Of a DNA stretch of 18,028 nt, positions 1 through 9,800 are shown in pieces. The number at the start of each line of letters is the position of its first letter. Within the stretch, counting starts at the first letter, position 1. The notes beneath the pieces were generated by a model that had not been told where the DNA came from, made no database searches, and saw nothing but the letters and a program-made list of their open reading frames with translations. Both the position numbers and the translations under genes were made by a program. This DNA comes from Aquimarina sp. (GTDB lineage Bacteria > Bacteroidota > Bacteroidia > Flavobacteriales > Flavobacteriaceae): contig NZVW01000164.1 of NCBI GenBank assembly GCA_002697475.1, positions 1 through 18,028 of the forward strand, in the 5' to 3' direction.

Positions 1-219
1 TTGCATATGGAGCATTTAGGCAGGATGTACGAAGAAGGATATGCTGACATTTCAGGACCTTTTGGTGATGATGGAGATATAAGAGGCATAACTATTTATA
101 ATGTCCCAACTCTAAAAATGGCAGACAGCCTTGCTAATATGGATCCCTCAGTACAGGCTGGGAGATTAACTATTGAGATACATCCATGGTGGGCAGCAAA
201 AGGTTTCCCACTTCGATAA
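1..219 (+). CDS. YciI-family (YCII-related domain) protein, 3' end only
   Basis: The reading frame is open from base 1 to a TAA at 217-219, so the gene starts upstream of the window and only the last 72 codons are seen; the Leu and Met codons near the left edge need not be starts. The fragment shows the C-terminal half of a YCII-related domain: a GPFGDDGDIRGI stretch, then an alternating segment with ANMDPSVQAG and the closing EIHPWW motif. This is the pattern of small YciI-like proteins (about 90-130 aa), which have a ferredoxin-like alpha/beta fold. Their chemistry is mostly unknown, though some relatives are dehalogenase-like or muconolactone-isomerase-like. It converges on the PBP1C gene with only 6 bases between the two stops. 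Family assignment is good; the substrate cannot be told. Confidence 0.8.
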   Translation: MHMEHLGRMYEEGYADISGPFGDDGDIRGITIYNVPTLKMADSLANMDPSVQAGRLTIEIHPWWAAKGFPLR

Positions 220-225
220 TATAGT

Positions 226-2580
226 TTATTCTTTTACTTCAAGGTTCTGTTTTAGTTCATTACCATACTGATCAATAACAGTAATACTATGTTGTCCAGG
301 TTTTGGTAAAACAGGCATTTCATGATATTGTTTGGTACTACCTAAGTATTGACTATCCAGATACCAATGCACAGTAGTTTCTGGATTGGTATGTGCTATT
401 CTAAGAATAACTTCATTAGTGTTGCCATCAAAATCTTTAGGATGGTACACTGCAGCCTTACTTTTTGGAAATATAAAATCCATTCGGTTTTCATTTATGT
501 CCAGACAATCCTTCCTATATGGTGGTAATGGCCGATAATCCGAGTTACTGTTCTTATAAAAATACGCCTGTAAAGGTGGTAGCACAAACCACGTCTTTTG
601 AATCATTTTAGCCACCTCCTCACAAGAAGAGTTAACACGCCATTGCTCTGTACTATCCAGATGAATTAATTGATGATATGCGCAAGGTTTTTGATCTCCC
701 TGAATACTTGCCACATATACTGAAGACCTGGGACAATTAGATCCGGGTAAGGTTCCGCTAACAGCACAAACCTCAATTTCTTCAAGATCATCAAAGGGTG
801 TTGAAAACCATTTAGACCTAGGCAACAGATTAAAAACATCAAAAAGAACCGGAGCTGCAGCATTAAGACCTGTCAATTCCGGTCGTCCTTCCCCATCTGC
901 ATTACCCAACCATATTCCTACTACATAATTTTTATCCACTCCGATAGCCCAGGCATCCCGGTTTCCAAAACTGGTACCTGTTTTCCAGGCCACCTCTCTG
1001 GAAGAGTCATAAAATTCCCATGCCTCATCACCTTCGGGTCTGTTTACTTCTTTCATGGCTTCAAAAGTGAGCCATATACTTCCGGCGCTCAAAATTGTCT
1101 TGTCCTTTCTTTTATCTCCTAAGTTTACTTTTTCATTCTTTAACAAAGATGGATTTGCGAATTCGTTACTATAATATTCGCTAGAGGTTTCCATAAAATG
1201 GTTTAAGGTTGAAGACATTCCTGCATAAGTCTTACATAAATCCCAAAGACTTCCTTCTGCTCCACCTACAATTAAGGATAACCCATAATGATCCGCACTA
1301 TATTTGATACCATTGATGTGGAATGCTCTAAGCTCATCCCGAAAACGCTGTAAACCATATTGCTGTAATAATCTAACCGCAGGTATATTAAGTGATCGAG
1401 CTAAAGCCCTATTTGCAGGAACGGCACCACTGTAAGATTCATCAAAATTTTCTGGAGTATAACCTGCTATTACAGTAGGTACATCCGCAACCAGTTGTTT
1501 TGGAAAAAGCTCCCCCTTATCCATTAATGCTGCATATAATAAAGGTTTCAGGGTGCTCCCTGTACTTCTTGAAGCCTGTATGATATCTACATCCTTTTCG
1601 TGATTCTTATCTGTTGGGGCATTGCCTACATAACTGAGTACCTTTTTTGTTTTAACGTCTAATACCAGGACTGCAAGATTATGTACTTGATTCTGTACCT
1701 GCATATTATAATGCTGTCTTACAACTTCATTAATCTGATTTTGGAGTTTATGATTGATAGAAGTTCGCAAACGTCTCCCTCTATTTTCTTTAGATAAGAA
1801 CTGTAAAGCATGAGGGGCCATTTGAGGCAGCTCATAGGGTTTGCCTGGTAACGCTTCTGCGATTGCTAATTGATAGGTAAGTTGATCAATTACACCTTCA
1901 TCAAAAAGTGTCTTCAATAGTCTATTTCTTTTTTGTCTTAGCTTTTCCTGATTCTTGCCTGGATATATAAGTGCCGGCGCATTAGGCAGTACAGCCAAGG
2001 TAGCGTTCTCTGCCCAGGATAGCTGATGAGCTGATAAACCAAAATATCTCCATGCAGCCATGTCAAGTCCCACGACGTTGCCCCCATAAGGTGCATGAGA
2101 GGCATAGAGTTTTAGGATTTCCTCTTTTGAAAAACGTAATTCTAATCGGGTAGCCAATATCAATTCCTTTACTTTTTCCAGATAAGTTCTTTCCTTGTTT
2201 TTTCTGGATAATCGAATCACCTGTTGAGTAATTGTACTTCCTCCTCTTACAACTTTACCAGCCTGAAAATTGTCAATTAATGCTTCAGCCATAGCGACCG
2301 GATTAAAACCGGGATGTCGATAAAACTGCTGATCCTCAAAAGCAAGAATACACTTCTTAAATTTATAAGGAACACTATCAATGTTTGGAAAGCGCCATTG
2401 ACCGTCTGCTGCAATACTTGCTCCTAATAACTCCCCTTCTGAAGCTTCTATAACAGTAGCAGTGGGATCTTTAAAAAGTTGATTTGGTAACGAAAAGTAA
2501 TACCAGACAAAAAGAATCAATACTATGGAAACTCTAATAGGATTTGATTTTATATATGCTATTACTCTTTTAAACCACAA
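226..2580 (-). CDS. pbpC: Penicillin-binding protein 1C (bifunctional peptidoglycan glycosyltransferase/transpeptidase)
   Basis: This is a 784-aa inner-membrane murein synthase. A short cytoplasmic N-terminus and one membrane anchor (about residues 17-31) precede a GT51 glycosyltransferase domain, with the catalytic Glu82 in AFEDQQFYRHPG and GGSTITQQ at 113-120. The transpeptidase domain carries all three penicillin-binding motifs: S342-T-L-K345, S396-L-N398 and K533-T-G-T536. A C-terminal beta domain (about 690-784) fits the BiPBP_C module specific to PBP1C. Length matches the E. coli enzyme (about 770 aa). The start is a TTG: no in-frame ATG lies between the upstream stop and the glycosyltransferase domain, and starting later would remove the membrane anchor. 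PBP1C genes usually sit next to an alpha-2-macroglobulin gene; here that partner is the minus-strand gene at 6841-12375, separated by other genes. The family is certain; the physiological role of PBP1C is poorly defined in general. Confidence 0.95.
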   Translation of the reverse strand: MWFKRVIAYIKSNPIRVSIVLILFVWYYFSLPNQLFKDPTATVIEASEGELLGASIAADGQWRFPNIDSVPYKFKKCILAFEDQQFYRHPGFNPVAMAEALIDNFQAGKVVRGGSTITQQVIRLSRKNKERTYLEKVKELILATRLELRFSKEEILKLYASHAPYGGNVVGLDMAAWRYFGLSAHQLSWAENATLAVLPNAPALIYPGKNQEKLRQKRNRLLKTLFDEGVIDQLTYQLAIAEALPGKPYELPQMAPHALQFLSKENRGRRLRTSINHKLQNQINEVVRQHYNMQVQNQVHNLAVLVLDVKTKKVLSYVGNAPTDKNHEKDVDIIQASRSTGSTLKPLLYAALMDKGELFPKQLVADVPTVIAGYTPENFDESYSGAVPANRALARSLNIPAVRLLQQYGLQRFRDELRAFHINGIKYSADHYGLSLIVGGAEGSLWDLCKTYAGMSSTLNHFMETSSEYYSNEFANPSLLKNEKVNLGDKRKDKTILSAGSIWLTFEAMKEVNRPEGDEAWEFYDSSREVAWKTGTSFGNRDAWAIGVDKNYVVGIWLGNADGEGRPELTGLNAAAPVLFDVFNLLPRSKWFSTPFDDLEEIEVCAVSGTLPGSNCPRSSVYVASIQGDQKPCAYHQLIHLDSTEQWRVNSSCEEVAKMIQKTWFVLPPLQAYFYKNSNSDYRPLPPYRKDCLDINENRMDFIFPKSKAAVYHPKDFDGNTNEVILRIAHTNPETTVHWYLDSQYLGSTKQYHEMPVLPKPGQHSITVIDQYGNELKQNLEVKE

Positions 2581-2659
2581 AGTGTTTCGGTTTTATAGTG
2601 TTAACTTACTGAATATCTTTTATTTCGATTTACTGTAAATCATATTACTTATTACTTGT

Positions 2660-2667
2660 CAAAACTA
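2660..2667 (-). promoter_or_regulatory. Possible -7 promoter box for pbpC
   Basis: Read on the minus strand this is TAGTTTTG, an exact match to the Bacteroidota -7 consensus TAnnTTTG, about 80 bases upstream of the pbpC TTG start. No clear TTTG -33 element is visible at the right distance upstream, and the region is very AT-rich, so a chance match is possible. Confidence 0.3.
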
Positions 2668-2739
2668 ATTTATTTTAAATATAATATTTATAGACAGTAA
2701 AATTTCCTTAAATTCAACATCTCTTAACTCCTAAAATTG

Positions 2740-2754
2740 AAGGTTTTAAACCTT
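2740..2754. repeat. 15-base inverted repeat upstream of the histidine kinase
   Basis: AAGGTTT and AAACCTT flank a single central T, giving a perfect 7-base dyad in the 260-base divergent spacer between pbpC and the kinase gene. It is placed about 87 bases before the kinase start. A short perfect dyad like this could be an operator or part of a promoter region. No regulator is known from the sequence, and the low GC content makes chance palindromes common. Nothing else clear is seen in the 2581-2840 spacer. Confidence 0.3.
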
Positions 2755-2833
2755 TGTAAAGTCTAGAATTCCCCAATTTACTCTTTTAGCCTAAACAAAT
2801 TAAGTTATGCAACTAAGAAGGTTATAGCAAAAT

Positions 2834-2838
2834 AGGAG
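2834..2838 (+). promoter_or_regulatory. AGGAG ribosome-binding-like sequence before a TTG start
   Basis: AGGAG lies only 2 bases before the TTG at 2841. Shine-Dalgarno sequences are rare in Bacteroidota, and this spacing is shorter than ideal, so its function is uncertain. It does support TTG as the start, since the frame has a TAA at 2814 and no ATG between that stop and residue 36, which lies past the signal peptide. Confidence 0.4.
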
Positions 2839-2840
2839 AA

Positions 2841-5075
2841 TTGGATCAAAAAATCATTATTTTATTAGCATTATTCTTTCATATCTCTGTCTTTACACAA
2901 GAGTATGATGAAGAATCAAAAACAGACAACTTAGATTACCTTCTAAAGATGTCTAACAGCTCCATGATCCAAAATGAAATGGTGGAGGCATTGGAATATG
3001 CCTATAAAGCAGCAACCTATTCCCATCAATTAGAAAGCAATTATTACCTTTCTTACTCCTATTTAACCATTGGAAATATTCAGTATAAAATCCTTGATTA
3101 TGAGAATTCTAAAAGGAATATGTTTAAAACATTAGATTATGCTGAACTTTCTGAATCTCAGGAAATGCTACCCTATATCCTGCAATCTCTGGGAAATCTA
3201 TACTATGAATCAGATCGCGATTATGAAAATGCGCTGATGTATTACAAAAGGGGATTAGCGTATGCCAGAGATAAGGTTCCTGAAAAAAATCTACTAATTC
3301 CATTATATAATATTGCCTGGACATATATGGATTTAAATAGATATGAAGAAGCTTATCCTTATTTAATAGAAGCTGAAAAGATTAGTCAGGCCACTCCTGA
3401 TGATGAAAAAACAGATTTCAGTTCTAATTACCTACTTAATGCAAGAAAGAACGTACATGATGGTAATATCAAAAAAGCCAAGGAATATTTTGATAAAACT
3501 TATAAGGCCTTAATAACTTATGAGAAGAACTGGATCAAAGGAATGAGCTATTTTTATGAATACAGGTCTCAGATGTATGAAAAGATTGGTGATCATGAAA
3601 ATGCCTTAGCAGATCAAAAAAAATTTTATAAAAATGAGCTCAAAGTTTTTGAAAATGCCAGATTAAAAAGTGAAGAAATATCGGTCATAAGATCAAAGTT
3701 AGATCGATACGAACAGGAGTTAGAGGCATCTATTAGGGAAAAAGAATTACTACAAAACATACAGCGAAATAATATTACTATAATCTATATATCACTCTTA
3801 GTTCTTTTATTACTGATTATTGCTGTATTTTTTTACTACAGATCCTATAAATCCAAGAAGTTGTCTAATGAAATTCTAGAATCAAAAAACTTACAATTAC
3901 TTGAAGCTAAAACAAAGGAAGAAAAATTAAGTAAAGTAAAGTCTCAGTTTATTTCAACTATTACCCATGAGTTAAGAACCCCCCTTTATGGTATTATAGG
4001 GATATCTGCAATTTTATCTGATAATAAAAGAAGATCAGAGAAGGACAGAAAACTTCTAAGTTCCTTAAAATTTTCTGCAGATTATCTTTTAGATTTAGTA
4101 AATAAAGTTTTAAAGATCAGTAAGTTGGATTCTGAAAAATCAGAAAAAACAGTACTTACTCCTACCCCGACCAACCTGTTTTCGCTCTGCGAAAACATAA
4201 TTGAATCCTTTGAATATCAAGCCAAACAAAAGGGCAATAAACTTTCTTTGAATTTTGATGCTACAATTCCTCATCAATTGGAGATTGACACCCTGCGTCT
4301 ATCTGAAATTCTAATAAATCTAATTGGTAATGGGAATAAGTTTACAGATCAGGGAGATATATCACTGGAGGTTGAGATGAAACAACAAACAGAAAATGAC
4401 GCTTTAGTATATTTTGAAGTTTCAGATACAGGAATTGGTATACCTGAAGATCAAAAAGATATTATTTTTGAAGAATTTACTCAGATAGGCAGCGTTTATG
4501 ACAATAAACAAGGTACAGGATTAGGATTATCTATAGTAAAAAATCTAATCCATATCATGGGCAGTGAAATCCATTTTGACAGTGAAAAAGGAAAGGGATC
4601 TAAGTTTTACTTTACCCTTAAATTCTTGATAAGTAATAGTTTGTCAAAATTCGCCTCTTCTGATTGTTTGAATGCATTAACGGAAACATTGCCTTCTGCA
4701 AGAATACTTGTTGCTGAAGATAACAAAATAAATCAGCTCGTCACTCAAAACCTTCTTGCTAATATCAACTGTAAATCTACTATTGTAGAGAATGGTATCG
4801 AAGCGGTGAACCTTGTTAAAGAACAGGATTTTGACCTTATTCTTATGGATATTAATATGCCCATAATGGATGGTATGAAAGCCACTCAAAAGATCAGAAC
4901 TTTCAACAAATCAATACCTATTATTGCTCTTACCGCTGCAGAAATAGAAGAGGTAGAAAAAGCCTGTAAAGAAGTAGGTGTAACCGATTTATTGAACAAA
5001 CCACTGACCAAGCTGGATCTTAAAGATGCCATACACAGAAATCTAAGACGCAATCAAGAGAAGGCCGATGTTTAG
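2841..5075 (+). CDS. TPR-containing hybrid sensor histidine kinase with C-terminal receiver domain
   Basis: The 744-aa protein starts at a TTG and has a Sec signal peptide (residues 1-20). A periplasmic sensor region of TPR-like helical hairpins follows (about 68-101, 110-143, 150-182, 235-267), then a coiled coil (about 270-308) and a single membrane helix (about 312-334). A second linker helix leads to the kinase core: H-box phospho-acceptor His376 in THELRTP, N-box N493-LIGNGNKFT, D529-TGIGIP and G558-TGLGLS of the HATPase domain. The receiver domain has an acidic pair at E626-D627, phospho-acceptor Asp670 in LMDINMP, Thr698 and Lys720. There is no DNA-binding output domain, so the signal must pass to another protein by phosphorelay or protein contact. 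The receiver being at the end and the TPR sensor at the front is a common Bacteroidota layout. No cognate response regulator or HPt gene is visible nearby. The signal is unknown; the position between the PBP1C and alpha-2-macroglobulin genes suggests, without proving, an envelope-related input. Confidence 0.92.
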   Translation: MDQKIIILLALFFHISVFTQEYDEESKTDNLDYLLKMSNSSMIQNEMVEALEYAYKAATYSHQLESNYYLSYSYLTIGNIQYKILDYENSKRNMFKTLDYAELSESQEMLPYILQSLGNLYYESDRDYENALMYYKRGLAYARDKVPEKNLLIPLYNIAWTYMDLNRYEEAYPYLIEAEKISQATPDDEKTDFSSNYLLNARKNVHDGNIKKAKEYFDKTYKALITYEKNWIKGMSYFYEYRSQMYEKIGDHENALADQKKFYKNELKVFENARLKSEEISVIRSKLDRYEQELEASIREKELLQNIQRNNITIIYISLLVLLLLIIAVFFYYRSYKSKKLSNEILESKNLQLLEAKTKEEKLSKVKSQFISTITHELRTPLYGIIGISAILSDNKRRSEKDRKLLSSLKFSADYLLDLVNKVLKISKLDSEKSEKTVLTPTPTNLFSLCENIIESFEYQAKQKGNKLSLNFDATIPHQLEIDTLRLSEILINLIGNGNKFTDQGDISLEVEMKQQTENDALVYFEVSDTGIGIPEDQKDIIFEEFTQIGSVYDNKQGTGLGLSIVKNLIHIMGSEIHFDSEKGKGSKFYFTLKFLISNSLSKFASSDCLNALTETLPSARILVAEDNKINQLVTQNLLANINCKSTIVENGIEAVNLVKEQDFDLILMDINMPIMDGMKATQKIRTFNKSIPIIALTAAEIEEVEKACKEVGVTDLLNKPLTKLDLKDAIHRNLRRNQEKADV

Positions 5076-5115
5076 CTTAGGACTAAACCAATATCTATGA
5101 ACTACTATCTAAGTA

Positions 5116-6030
5116 TTATACCTGAATCGATCTGCCCTCAGTTTGCTTATTGCCCCTAGAATCTAAGTAAAAATCAATTTGCCCCATATACACTCCACTT
5201 TTACCACATTGATTGATTAAAACTTTATTTCCTGCTGCGTTATCTACCAGCTCAGGTTTAGGCAGGAGAGTATGTGTATGGCCTCCAATAATTAAATCTA
5301 TATCCTTTGTTTTCCTGGCTAAAGTAAGATCGCAAACTTTGTCCGGATTATCATAGCTGTAACCAATATGCGAAAGACATATGATAATATCACATTGCTC
5401 ATATTCCTTCAAAACTCTTACGGTCTCTTCAGCGATTTCTATAGGGTTAAGATATTTAGTTTCTTTGTATAGATTTTGATTTACCAAGCCTTGAAGTTCA
5501 ACACCTAGTCCAAATACTCCTATCTTAACCTCATCTTTAACTATAACTTTATACGGTTTAACATAGCCGTCCAGAACGGTATTTTTAAAATCATAGTTAG
5601 CAGAAACGAATTCAAAATTTGCATTAGGTAGCTGTCCAAACAAACCTTCGATGCCGTTATCAAAATCGTGATTTCCTATAGTAGCGATGTCATATCCCAG
5701 TTTGGACATTAATTTAAATTCCAGTTCTCCACCATAGTAATTGAAATAGGGAGTGCCCTGAAAAATGTCCCCTGCATCTAATAAGATTGTATTTGGGTTT
5801 TCCTTGCGTATTTGCTCTATCAAGGTTGCTCGGCGAGCAAACCCACCCAGTCCCGGATACTTGTAATGATTAGCAGGCAGTGGATCTATCTGACTGTGCA
5901 CATCATTAGTATGTAAAATTGTTATTTTCTTGGTTTCAGGTTTAGCACAAGACCAAAGCCCAAAACTTGAAACACCAGACAAAGCCGCTGCTGAAGCCAT
6001 CTGCTGAATAAAGGTTCTTCTACTCTGCAT
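5116..6030 (-). CDS. Tat-exported metallophosphatase, 5'-nucleotidase N-terminal domain type
   Basis: The 304-aa protein contains the calcineurin-like metallophosphoesterase half of UshA-type 5'-nucleotidases. Dimetal-site motifs are all present in order: HTNDVH (D43, H45), LLDAGD (D85/D88), GNHD at 119-122, SHIG with His221, and GGHTH with H251 and H253. The N-terminus SRRTFIQQM is a twin-arginine signal, followed by a hydrophobic stretch and LWSC (Cys28), a possible lipobox, so export folded through Tat and lipid anchoring are both plausible. The usual C-terminal substrate-binding domain of UshA is absent; it is encoded separately by the upstream gene, whose 3' end overlaps this start by 11 bases. 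The two products probably work together as a split periplasmic or cell-surface nucleotidase releasing phosphate and nucleosides. Substrate (nucleotide, UDP-sugar or cyclic nucleotide) cannot be settled from sequence. It converges on the kinase gene with 40 bases between the stops. Confidence 0.9.
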   Translation of the reverse strand: MQSRRTFIQQMASAAALSGVSSFGLWSCAKPETKKITILHTNDVHSQIDPLPANHYKYPGLGGFARRATLIEQIRKENPNTILLDAGDIFQGTPYFNYYGGELEFKLMSKLGYDIATIGNHDFDNGIEGLFGQLPNANFEFVSANYDFKNTVLDGYVKPYKVIVKDEVKIGVFGLGVELQGLVNQNLYKETKYLNPIEIAEETVRVLKEYEQCDIIICLSHIGYSYDNPDKVCDLTLARKTKDIDLIIGGHTHTLLPKPELVDNAAGNKVLINQCGKSGVYMGQIDFYLDSRGNKQTEGRSIQV

Positions 6031-6787
6031 AACTCATTCTTTTATCCAATTCAACTTTAAGTGTATCTACCCTTTTAAAGTAATCGATCAAAGCATTCCT
6101 CAATTTATAATCTGTCTTATACAATTCAACCGGATTATTGAAAAAATTCATATTATCACCTCCTTGTTGTAAATAATCTGTGGTAAGCACCAAATAAGTC
6201 CTATTCTTATCCAACTCTTTTCCGTCAATCTGAGAGCTAACAACTTTTTTACTCTTTTTATCTATAAGAATTTTTATGTTCGCCACAGGGTGTGCAGATT
6301 TTGCTTCTATCAAATAAGATAACATTTCCTGTACTTTATCATAACTCAATTCTGCTACCACCAATTCATTTTCAAAGGGCATTAATTCGAAAGCGGTTCT
6401 TGCTGTTACACCTCCTTTAAGAATTGGCGCTCGCATACCCCCTTTGTTCAGTAATACAAAATCTATTTTTTTTTGATTTTTTTTCTCAAAATAAGATTGC
6501 GTTTGCTCTAAGGCGATATCCGCCATCAGATTACCCAATGAACTTTCTAACTCTCCGTCACTTTTTACAAAATTCATTGGTGCAATAGCCAGTACAGAGT
6601 CTAATGTGCTATTAAGATGCTCTCTGTACGGTTTTATAAACTCATCGATGGATGCATTATCCACTATTGTTGAATCAACCTTGTGCTCTACTCCCACAAT
6701 TTTGGAAGTAGTTGGTCTTTCCTTCTTACAGCCGATGATTACAGCTGAAAGCAAAATAAAAGCATATCTAAAAATAAACCTTTTCAT
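6020..6787 (-). CDS. Lipoprotein with 5'-nucleotidase C-terminal domain
   Basis: The protein is about 255 aa, starting at the ATG at 6787-6785. This start puts MKRFIF directly before the hydrophobic h-region and the lipobox AVIIGC; a longer form from 6808 would add a polar leader (MQKCSNP) that fits a signal peptide less well. The body is a 5'_nucleotid_C domain: SSLGNLMADIAL, LNKGGMRAPI, LMPFENEL and TTDYLQQGGDNMNFF are its hallmarks, the last contributing nucleobase stacking in UshA-type enzymes. It lacks any metallophosphatase motif and so should not be catalytic alone. Its stop overlaps the start of the Tat metallophosphatase gene by 11 bases, which suggests translational coupling and a two-protein enzyme. 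It lies 53 bases downstream of the alpha-2-macroglobulin stop with no promoter box I can recognise, so the three genes may form one operon. Confidence 0.87.
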   Translation of the reverse strand: MKRFIFRYAFILLSAVIIGCKKERPTTSKIVGVEHKVDSTIVDNASIDEFIKPYREHLNSTLDSVLAIAPMNFVKSDGELESSLGNLMADIALEQTQSYFEKKNQKKIDFVLLNKGGMRAPILKGGVTARTAFELMPFENELVVAELSYDKVQEMLSYLIEAKSAHPVANIKILIDKKSKKVVSSQIDGKELDKNRTYLVLTTDYLQQGGDNMNFFNNPVELYKTDYKLRNALIDYFKRVDTLKVELDKRMSYAE

Positions 6788-6840
6788 AGGATTGCTACAT
6801 TTTTGCAATGGTAAGTAATTTAATATTACTATACGGTTAA

Positions 6841-9800
6841 TTATTTGATAACCTCAACCCACTTACCTTTTGTTCTTACTACATATTCATTATCGTACAT
6901 TGCTTCACACTGAATTCCAGGTAAATAATATTTACCCAAATAAGAAGCATTTAATAGTAAAGTAACTGTTTTACTTTCTCTTGGTTTAAGATCAAAATAA
7001 AAATTAACCCTGTCATCTCTGATATCAGTATGAGTTACACTATTCGCTTTAAAAGATCCAAAGTCCGTAAACCTTGTGTTTACTACTTCCCATCCCGAAG
7101 GAAATATTTCAGTTAGCGCTACGTCTTTTATTTCGTTTCCGCTGGTATTGGTAATAGTTACTTGAGCTACAAAGTCGGTACCTTGATTAAGTGTATTGAC
7201 ATCTACAATTTTTCCATCTCTGGTTTTATAATCAACTACCGCTCTGAAATTACTTTGCACCACTCTTTCCTCACCTACAGGAAGAATTCCTGAGGTAGCC
7301 AACTGGATAAATACCGTATTATCTCTATTATTTTTTAATGAAAGTGAATTAGACTTGTTAATTTTTACCTGACCCGAGGTAGCTAATGCCTTATCGGTAT
7401 TGGCTGATTTATTGTTTCCATTTAGTGTATAGGAAACATTAACCCCTTTACCGCCTACATACTCTGCAAATTTAGCCATTGCTATTAATGCATATGAAGT
7501 TGTCTGAGTACTATACCAGTTCTTTGAAGATAAATCATTGGCAATATCCTTAGCAACTTGCTGCGCCTTAACTTTTTCATCTAAAAGCACTAAAGTTTCC
7601 AGGGCCATAGCTCTGTTTCTTGTCACAGAACCGTAAGTATAATAACTGTATTTTCTAGGCACAAAATCTATATTGGCTGTTGCCAGCAGCTTATCTGCAG
7701 CACTTTTCTGACCGGCGAGACCGTAAGCAGAGGCTAATCTTAGTTTAGCATCATTCGATAAATCTCTTGTCTCTCTCAATCTATTCATAGAAGCTAAATC
7801 CGGAGATCCCGCTAGAGCCAATGTATACAGCCTGTACGCTTGAGCCAGATCATCTCCTCCACTTCTCCAGCGTTTAGCTGCTTGTTGTTGGTATGTAATC
7901 CAGCTACTCTTAAATCCAATTGGTAATACGTAACCCTTTTTATTAGCCTCCAATAAAAAGTGCCCTGCATAAGAGGTTCCCCAATCATTTGTATTGCTAT
8001 ATCCTGGCCAGTAAGATAGTCCTCCGTCAGGTTGCATGAATCGCTTCAACCTTTGTATAGCTCCTTCAATATTTCGCTGAATTTTTTGCTTCCTTTCAGA
8101 AGAAAGTGTAAAAACATCATCCAAAAACAATTGTGGGAAGGCAGCTGAAGTCGTTTGTTCAACACATCCGTGAGGATATCTGATCAAATAATCCAATCTG
8201 CTTTCAAAATTCATTGGCGGCAGGGAAGAAAATTCAATAGTAGCATAATTACTTCCATCAATACCAAAAGCCTCAAAATTAATTTCCTGCTGGCTATTAG
8301 GCTCTAATACAATAGAGGTAACTTCTGTCGTTACAGGATTAGGATTTACTATGTTAATAGGAACATTATAGGAAGCCTTTTCTCCATTACCACTAGCGAC
8401 TACTTCAATATCAGTCATAGAGGCTCCGTCGATCACCTCAATTTCAAAATATACCATTTTTTCATCAGGGCTATCAAAAGACACAGCTTTGCTTGTCTCG
8501 CCTATGACGGTAAATCCTTTATTGGGTTTTAAAGTCACATTAACATTCCTCACTTTATTTTCCATTGCGAAAACCGTAACCGGAATCGTAACTTTTTCTC
8601 CAGGAGTAATTTTTCTAGGAACTGAGGATAATACCATTAATGGCTTACGTACAGGGGTAGTTTTGTCTGCACTACCATAAGCAGCTTTGTCTGCGTCAGC
8701 GGCAACAACCATTGTACGTACTGAACCTATATATTTTGGAATGTCAATTTTATGCGATTGTGTTTCACCCTTTTTCAACTCAAATGGGCCTTTATACACC
8801 ACCATAGGCTTGAATCGATTTGCCTTTTTAGCTTTGCTACCCCCGGCTTCTGCATCTCCACCAATAGAAAACACCTGACCAATACTACCCCCATATGCTC
8901 CTATCACATCATCATATATATCCCAGGTTTTTACTCCTAGTGCTTCTCTGGCATAAAAAGTACTCCAGGGATTAGGTGTGCTAAATCTGGTTAAGTCTAA
9001 AAGACCTTCATCTACAATAGCTATAGAATACGTCATTGGCTTGCCATTTTGCTCGCTGACCTTAACTGTAATTGTTTCTTCTGGTTTAAGAACATCAGGC
9101 ATGGCAATTTTGGGTTGAATTTTAGTTTGTGGATCTTCCACAGCAATAGGCATAACCCCATATAATCTTATGGGTAAATCATTAAGTGTGGAAGCATGGG
9201 GTTGTAACAAGGTAATATGTATATACACATTAGGTGTATACAAAGCATCTACATTCAATTCAAATTTAGTTTCCCCTTTTTGAGGAATCACCCATTGTGA
9301 GTATAATACTTCTGTTCCATTTTCAACTGTAACGAGAGCTCTGCCCCCCTCACTGGAAGGAAAAGTAACGATTGCCTTTTCTCCTACGTTATACGTTTTT
9401 TTATCTGTTGAGAACAGTAACATTGTTGCCGCTGAAGGGTCATTTTTTCTGGACTTACCAGCCCATCCCGGCCAATCAATATAAATTGTTTTTCCAGTAG
9501 CGTGTCCACCGTTAGGATCAACAACTCGTACTAAATACCTACCCCATTCAGGATATTTCAATTCAAAATCAAAACTGGACTTGCCATCAGCTCCCGTAGA
9601 TACCTTTGTAGTATACACCTGATCTCTGTATGAGCTTCGGTTGTATGAAGACAAGTTATCCTCTGAAGTATCCCACCACCATCTCCAGTTTACTTTATAG
9701 ACAAAAACTTCAAGATTTTTAGCAGCCTTTGGGTTACCTTTCGCATCAACTGATACTATTTCAAATGTATGTTTGGTGTCTGTTAATAGCATACCTCTGG

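Noticed and set aside
5070..5088. Hairpin at the kinase stop codon as a transcription terminator
   Set aside because: GTTTAG/CTAAAC forms only a 6-base stem with a 7-base loop and is not followed by a T-run in either direction.
5116..6787. Broken UshA gene caused by a frameshift
   Set aside because: The C-terminal-domain gene comes before the metallophosphatase gene in transcription order, and each product has its own complete signal peptide, so these are two genuine genes.
6814..6830. Inverted repeat AGTAAT/ATTACT after the alpha-2-macroglobulin gene as a terminator
   Set aside because: The 6-base stem is almost pure A-T and no T-run follows on the minus strand; read-through into the nucleotidase genes seems more likely.
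8489..8940. Plus-strand open frames inside the alpha-2-macroglobulin gene
   Set aside because: They lie opposite conserved coding sequence (PLMVLSSVPR and following segments), show no family motifs, and are expected antisense frames of a long gene.
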